Assembly: GCF_023273895.1 (NCBI RefSeq)
Contig: NZ_CP096883.1
Coordinates: 2,604,001 to 2,668,000 of the forward strand
Length of the DNA: 64,000 nt
Source: Sphingobacterium sp. PCS056
Lineage (GTDB): Bacteria; Bacteroidota; Bacteroidia; Sphingobacteriales; Sphingobacteriaceae
Reading direction: 5' to 3'
Each line of letters begins with the position of its first letter. The stretch's first letter is position 1. A program made the translations under genes and the position numbers. The notes beneath the pieces were generated by a model. The model ran no database searches. It was not told where the DNA came from and was given only the letters and a program-made list of their open reading frames with translations. Below are positions 60,336 through 64,000 of this stretch, piece after piece.

Positions 60336-61124
60336 TTAGAGCAGTCCTTGTCTATATCTTTGGGGGCTGATTCCTATTAATTCTTTGAATAGGTTTGAAA
60401 AAGTGGGAATACTGTCGTAACCGATTTTGTAAACAATTTCACTAATATGCAATGATTGGTCTTCTAATAATTCTAATGCGAGCTGCATACGGCTTAATTT
60501 TATAAACTGAAAGATGCTTATATCTGTTTCTTTCTTAAATTGTCTTGACAAGGTCCGCTCGGGAATATTTACGTGTTGCGATAAGGATGCTATTGTAATC
60601 TGTTCACTAATGGATTGGGTAATACATTCAACAACTTTTAAGAGTGATTCGGACTTTGGTGGTTGTGCATGAAGTTTTAGGGGGCTGATCAATATATGTG
60701 CTAACATTTTTTTTAAAGACGCTAGCCCAACTTCTTTCAGTTCTTTATCGGACCAATGTTGTACGCCAAATGCTAAAAGATGATCAAGTAAGTTTGATGG
60801 AGAGAAAATAGCGATATTTCCCCAATGAGCAATAGGATACGTTTCCTTATTCAAATCAAGAAAGATCGTCTTGAGTTTTAAATTGGGCGATCTTGATATT
60901 AATTTATGTTTGACATGTGCGTCAACATAAGCATAGTGTCGGGCAGGAATACAAAAACTTCCCTTTTCTGAGTAAAGATATACAGCACTCATTTCAGGGG
61001 AGATCAGCTGTGCTTTTTCATGATGATGTATTTCGGTATTAAATTGACCAAAATACCGGATCTCAATATCTCCATCATCAATAACTTTTGTACAATCTAG
61101 TGTTGATATGTAAGCTTTTGGCAT
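60336..61124 (-). CDS. AraC family transcriptional regulator
   Basis: 262 residues. N-terminal cupin (FGQFNTEIHHHEKAQLISPE, FCIPARHYAYVDAHVKHKLI) with several His, as in the YSIRK/AraC sugar or antibiotic regulators. C-terminal AraC HTH pair: ITIASLSQHVNIPERTLSRQ, FKKETDISIFQFIKLSRMQL, SEIVYKIGYDSIPTFSNLFK then ELIGISPQRYRQG. It is divergent, with a 75-base gap, from the isopropylmalate-synthase-type gene and most likely controls it. Confidence 0.9.
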   Translation of the reverse strand: MPKAYISTLDCTKVIDDGDIEIRYFGQFNTEIHHHEKAQLISPEMSAVYLYSEKGSFCIPARHYAYVDAHVKHKLISRSPNLKLKTIFLDLNKETYPIAHWGNIAIFSPSNLLDHLLAFGVQHWSDKELKEVGLASLKKMLAHILISPLKLHAQPPKSESLLKVVECITQSISEQITIASLSQHVNIPERTLSRQFKKETDISIFQFIKLSRMQLALELLEDQSLHISEIVYKIGYDSIPTFSNLFKELIGISPQRYRQGLL

Positions 61125-61199
61125 AATTAGATAAGTATTGCTTTATTTTCAAATATAACAAAATAAAAACGCTCATTATTTTTGATAAAACAAAAGATC

Positions 61200-62360
61200 A
61201 TGAATAAGAAAAAAATAGATATTTTCGATACCACTCTCCGTGATGGTGAGCAGGGGCCTGGGTGCTTGCTGACTCTTCAATCAAAACTGGAAATAGCCGA
61301 ACAGCTTGAATTTCTCGGTGTTGATATTATAGAAGCGGGTTTCCCTGTGAGTTCTCCTGCAGATTTTAAGGCGGTACAGGAAGTTTCAAAATTAATTAAA
61401 AATGCTAAAGTGTGCGCATTGGCCAGAGCCCGTGAGCTAGATATTGACACTGCGGTTAATGCGCTCAAAAATGCGGTGTGTCCTAGAGTACAACTTGGAA
61501 TCGGGACTTCGGATATTCATATTAAAAATAAATTTAATAGTACCAGAGATGATATTTTAGCTGTAGCATTTAAAATGGTGCGGTATGCCTCTAATAAAAT
61601 TGAGGAGGTGCAATTTTTTGCTGAAGATGCGGGTAGAGCCGATAATTTATTTTTAGCAAAAATGGTTGAAAATGTGATTGAGGCAGGTGCAACTATTGTT
61701 AATCTACCTGATACCAATGGTTTTTGTACTCCTTTTGAATATTATGAAAAGATCAAATTTGTTATAGAAAATGTCCCGAATATGGACAAAGCTAAAATTT
61801 CGGTACACTGTCATAACGATCTAGGCATGGCAACTGCAAATACAATTGCGGGGCTGCTGGCTGGTGCAAGTCAGGCGGAAGGAACAATAAATGGTGTCGG
61901 GGAGCGGGCTGGTAATGCGGCATTGGAAGAAATTGTAATGACTCTTATTATTAAAGATTTACCCATATTTACTACTGTTGATCCTAGTTATATAAGCAAG
62001 TTGAGTAAAATGGTTGAAATGGCCATGTCCAATCCTATACAAGCGAATAAGGCTATCGTGGGACGGAATGCTTTTTCCCATTCGTCTGGAATACACCAAG
62101 ACGGCGTTCTGAAAGATAGGAGCAATTATGAAATTATTGATCCGGCTGTGATTGGGTTTGAAATGCCAGATCTTATACTGACTGCCCGCAGTGGTCGTGC
62201 AGCTTTGCGACATCGAATGGAAATTCTTGATATTCATGTTCAGGAAAATGAATTTGAACAGTACTATGCCTATTTTTTGCAATTAGCAGATACCAAATCT
62301 ATTGTGGCGGATAGCGATCTTATTGACTTATGCACATCGCTCTCAAGAAAAGTCTTCTAA
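61200..62360 (+). CDS. leuA: 2-isopropylmalate synthase family enzyme, short form
   Basis: 386 residues from ATG 61200. The condensing TIM barrel is complete: IFDTTLRDGEQGPGCLLT (metal and substrate Asp/Arg), FLGVDIIEAGFPVSSPADF, VHCHNDLGMATANT (HxH metal site) and GVGERAGNAALEEI, then a subdomain with HSSGIHQDGVLKD. The C-terminal LeuA regulatory domain (about 120 residues) is absent, so leucine feedback is not expected; some family members are naturally this short. No leuBCD genes adjoin. It could be LeuA, a citramalate or homocitrate synthase, or part of a dedicated pathway. The divergent AraC gene suggests inducible control. Confidence 0.8.
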   Translation: MNKKKIDIFDTTLRDGEQGPGCLLTLQSKLEIAEQLEFLGVDIIEAGFPVSSPADFKAVQEVSKLIKNAKVCALARARELDIDTAVNALKNAVCPRVQLGIGTSDIHIKNKFNSTRDDILAVAFKMVRYASNKIEEVQFFAEDAGRADNLFLAKMVENVIEAGATIVNLPDTNGFCTPFEYYEKIKFVIENVPNMDKAKISVHCHNDLGMATANTIAGLLAGASQAEGTINGVGERAGNAALEEIVMTLIIKDLPIFTTVDPSYISKLSKMVEMAMSNPIQANKAIVGRNAFSHSSGIHQDGVLKDRSNYEIIDPAVIGFEMPDLILTARSGRAALRHRMEILDIHVQENEFEQYYAYFLQLADTKSIVADSDLIDLCTSLSRKVF

Positions 62361-62433
62361 TTATCATCAAGCAATTGTAGGGCTTTTGTAATTGAATCGT
62401 GTTTTTAATCCTATCTTCATTGCGCCGATATAT

Positions 62434-62470
62434 GGAGGAGAAAGAAAGTTTCCATCTTTCCCCTCTATAA
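62434..62470. terminator. terminator between convergent genes
   Basis: Imperfect stem GAGG.GAAAGA / TCTTTC.CCTC with a 9-base loop between the LeuA-type gene and the receptor gene. Confidence 0.5.
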
Positions 62471-62503
62471 TCGTGGTCTTTAGGTATTAGGTGGATCTAA
62501 AAT

Positions 62504-64000
62504 TTACATCAGTCCAAATTTTAATCCTAAGAAAAATGTTCTAGGCCTACTCGGGCCATAAATATAGTTGCTGTCTCTATTTTTGCCCGTATCAAAATCG
62601 CGTTGATATTGATTGAATATATTTTGAATACCAATATGGAATTGTAAATCTTGCTTGATTTGTTTTAGTGTACATGTATAAGATAGCTTAATATTGTTTT
62701 CAAAGAATGTAGGGGAGGTGTAGAGAACATCCTGATCGATACCTGGAGCACCTGCAAAATGAGGAACTTGCATGGGACCGGTCAAGACGCCGGACAATAC
62801 AGCATTGAATGGATTTTGAGGCCAAAAACTAAGGGTATAATAACCATAAAGATCAGGAGAGCGCAGATATTGTTTCGTGCCTGGAAGATCGGATGACCAG
62901 GATACAGTTTGATCATAGGTGGATTTTTGTAAGGTCAAACCGGTCTCCAGTTGTATTTTTTGATCATAATTTAATCTACCTTCCACTGTTACCCCTCGTA
63001 CGGATGAGTTTCCTCCGTTTTTTCGTAAGAGTTGCTGATTGTTATTTTGATCAGTACCGATTTCTTCCAAAACGAATGTGTTGTACAAGCGGGTGAAAAA
63101 TCCATCTACTGTAAACCCATAAATCATGTGTTCACTGGCTCTGTTAAAGTCCAAAGAACTATTCAAACTATTGGACGTTTCTGCTATCAAATTTGCATCG
63201 GTGCGAATGACGGAAACGCCACCTCCGGCAAAAGCCATATGCATATCGGTTTCTAACGCTTGTGGGGCTTTAAATCCTCTTGCATATGATGTTCTCCATT
63301 GGGTTTCATGGCCAATTTTATATAACGTGCTGAGTCTCGGTGTGAGAACCATGTTGTCCATACGGTTGGATTTGTTTAAGCGAAGTCCGGATAGTAATGT
63401 TAATTTACGGGTTACTTCCCAGTCACTCTGTAAAAAAGCTCCGAGTAAATTGACCTGTTGGTCAATCAGGTAATCGTATGCTTTAATTTCATCAAACGTG
63501 TATTCGTATTGATTTTCTACTCCAGCGGTAAAGGTGTTTTTTCCATTTAGGAATTCCGAACTGATATAATTGTATTGAACTCCGTTTTGTACCGAATAAT
63601 TTTTTGTATGTCCCCATGCATCGATTTGGTCTATACCTGTGTAATGTGTTCTTTTTGTATTTTGGGCAGAACCATAGATACTGAATGAACTTGATTTGTC
63701 TTTTGCCTGACGTTCGTAATTGAAGCCTGCTACCAGAATATGATGCAAGCGGTATTCAGATTGATCGGCTTTGTCGGCTTGAAGATCTAATTTGTTTCCG
63801 CCCTTTCTTTCTTCATTGATACTCCATCCATTGATCTCCAGTTTATCTTGCGGAGATAACTTAAAAAATGAATTGAAACCGAAAGAGTTGTTTTGTAAGA
63901 TGGGCATTTCAGAAAATCCATCGCCATTTGCATCATAGGAGTCACGATTGCGATGAGATGCGAAAAGAGAAACTCCAGCATTCTGCTCATCATTAACTGC
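62504..64000 (-). CDS. TonB-dependent receptor, 3' part
   Basis: 499 codons open to the right edge; the plug domain and signal lie outside. The visible part is barrel: strands such as NVQYNYISSEFLNGKNTFTA-like segments, LTLLSGLRLNKSNRMDNMVL, TPRLSTLYKIGHETQWRTSY, the TonB-receptor signature ARGFKAPQALETDMHMAFAG, and an aromatic-ended terminal strand (PRTFFLGLKFGLM). This is the iron/cobalamin-type rather than the SusC type (YARGFKAPxxxE motif). A Met at 63907 is an internal codon, not the start. Transported compound unknown. Confidence 0.88.
   Translation of the reverse strand, partial: AVNDEQNAGVSLFASHRNRDSYDANGDGFSEMPILQNNSFGFNSFFKLSPQDKLEINGWSINEERKGGNKLDLQADKADQSEYRLHHILVAGFNYERQAKDKSSSFSIYGSAQNTKRTHYTGIDQIDAWGHTKNYSVQNGVQYNYISSEFLNGKNTFTAGVENQYEYTFDEIKAYDYLIDQQVNLLGAFLQSDWEVTRKLTLLSGLRLNKSNRMDNMVLTPRLSTLYKIGHETQWRTSYARGFKAPQALETDMHMAFAGGGVSVIRTDANLIAETSNSLNSSLDFNRASEHMIYGFTVDGFFTRLYNTFVLEEIGTDQNNNQQLLRKNGGNSSVRGVTVEGRLNYDQKIQLETGLTLQKSTYDQTVSWSSDLPGTKQYLRSPDLYGYYTLSFWPQNPFNAVLSGVLTGPMQVPHFAGAPGIDQDVLYTSPTFFENNIKLSYTCTLKQIKQDLQFHIGIQNIFNQYQRDFDTGKNRDSNYIYGPSRPRTFFLGLKFGLM

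Overview
The window is about 64 kb of AT-rich DNA from a member of the Bacteroidota, most likely a Sphingobacterium-like member of the Sphingobacteriaceae. The evidence is a SusC/SusD pair with a TlpA-type thioredoxin protein, IPT/TIG lipoproteins, a LytTR membrane regulator, PorT-like barrel, an S24 repressor with an exonuclease/GIY-YIG fusion, and weak ribosome binding sites. No rRNA, tRNA, CRISPR array or transposase gene was recognised.

Region by region. 1-4.8 kb: the 3' part of a SusC-type receptor, its SusD partner and a thioredoxin-like protein. 4.8-7 kb: two small paralogous genes starting MAWF (one intact, one broken by two frameshifts), a divergent Crp-like regulator and a small hypothetical gene. 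7.3-8.6 kb: a membrane-bound LytTR regulator. 8.7-11.8 kb: a higher-GC cassette with an HTH protein, two DUF6266 proteins, a DUF5675 protein and two tiny genes, the last holin-like. 12-15.9 kb: a DUF4932-like exported protein, two tandem 130-residue paralogues plus a decayed third, a Crp/Fnr regulator and gene debris. 15.9-18.3 kb: a TetR / thioesterase / second FabF cassette with a clear TetR-type operator.

18.4-32.6 kb is the most unusual part: an island for double-glycine (GG) leader peptides. It holds two adjacent pairs of small bacteriocin-like precursors with GxxxG motifs, a fifth peptide gene, a nonsense-mutated copy of that gene and a leaderless remnant. With them are a complete export system (HlyD-type adaptor, C39-peptidase ABC transporter, TolC-type channel), an HTH regulator ending next to the second peptide pair, an XRE regulator, a DUF3267 putative metalloprotease, a small membrane peptide that could confer immunity, and two large IPT/TIG lipoproteins. 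Copies of one 98-bp leader element precede peptide genes, and a 363-bp direct repeat flanks the lipoprotein pair, so the island has grown by duplication and decay. My reading is that these peptides are trimmed after GG and exported by the C39 system, under regulators encoded in the island.

32.7-41.5 kb: a single-pass membrane protein of unknown role, a strongly structured intergenic stretch with a 50-residue ORF, then three tandem near-identical TPR sensor kinases followed by one response regulator, and a convergent beta-barrel protein. 42-64 kb is more ordinary: acyl-CoA dehydrogenase, AraC regulator, nitroreductase, OhrR-type MarR regulator with operator, aspartate ammonia-lyase, PQQ-type propeller, LexA-like repressor beside an exonuclease/GIY-YIG fusion, DUF3995 protein, MscS channel, YiaA-type protein, DUF72 protein, GH1 beta-glucosidase, AraC regulator divergent from a short isopropylmalate-synthase-type enzyme, and a TonB-dependent receptor running off the right edge.
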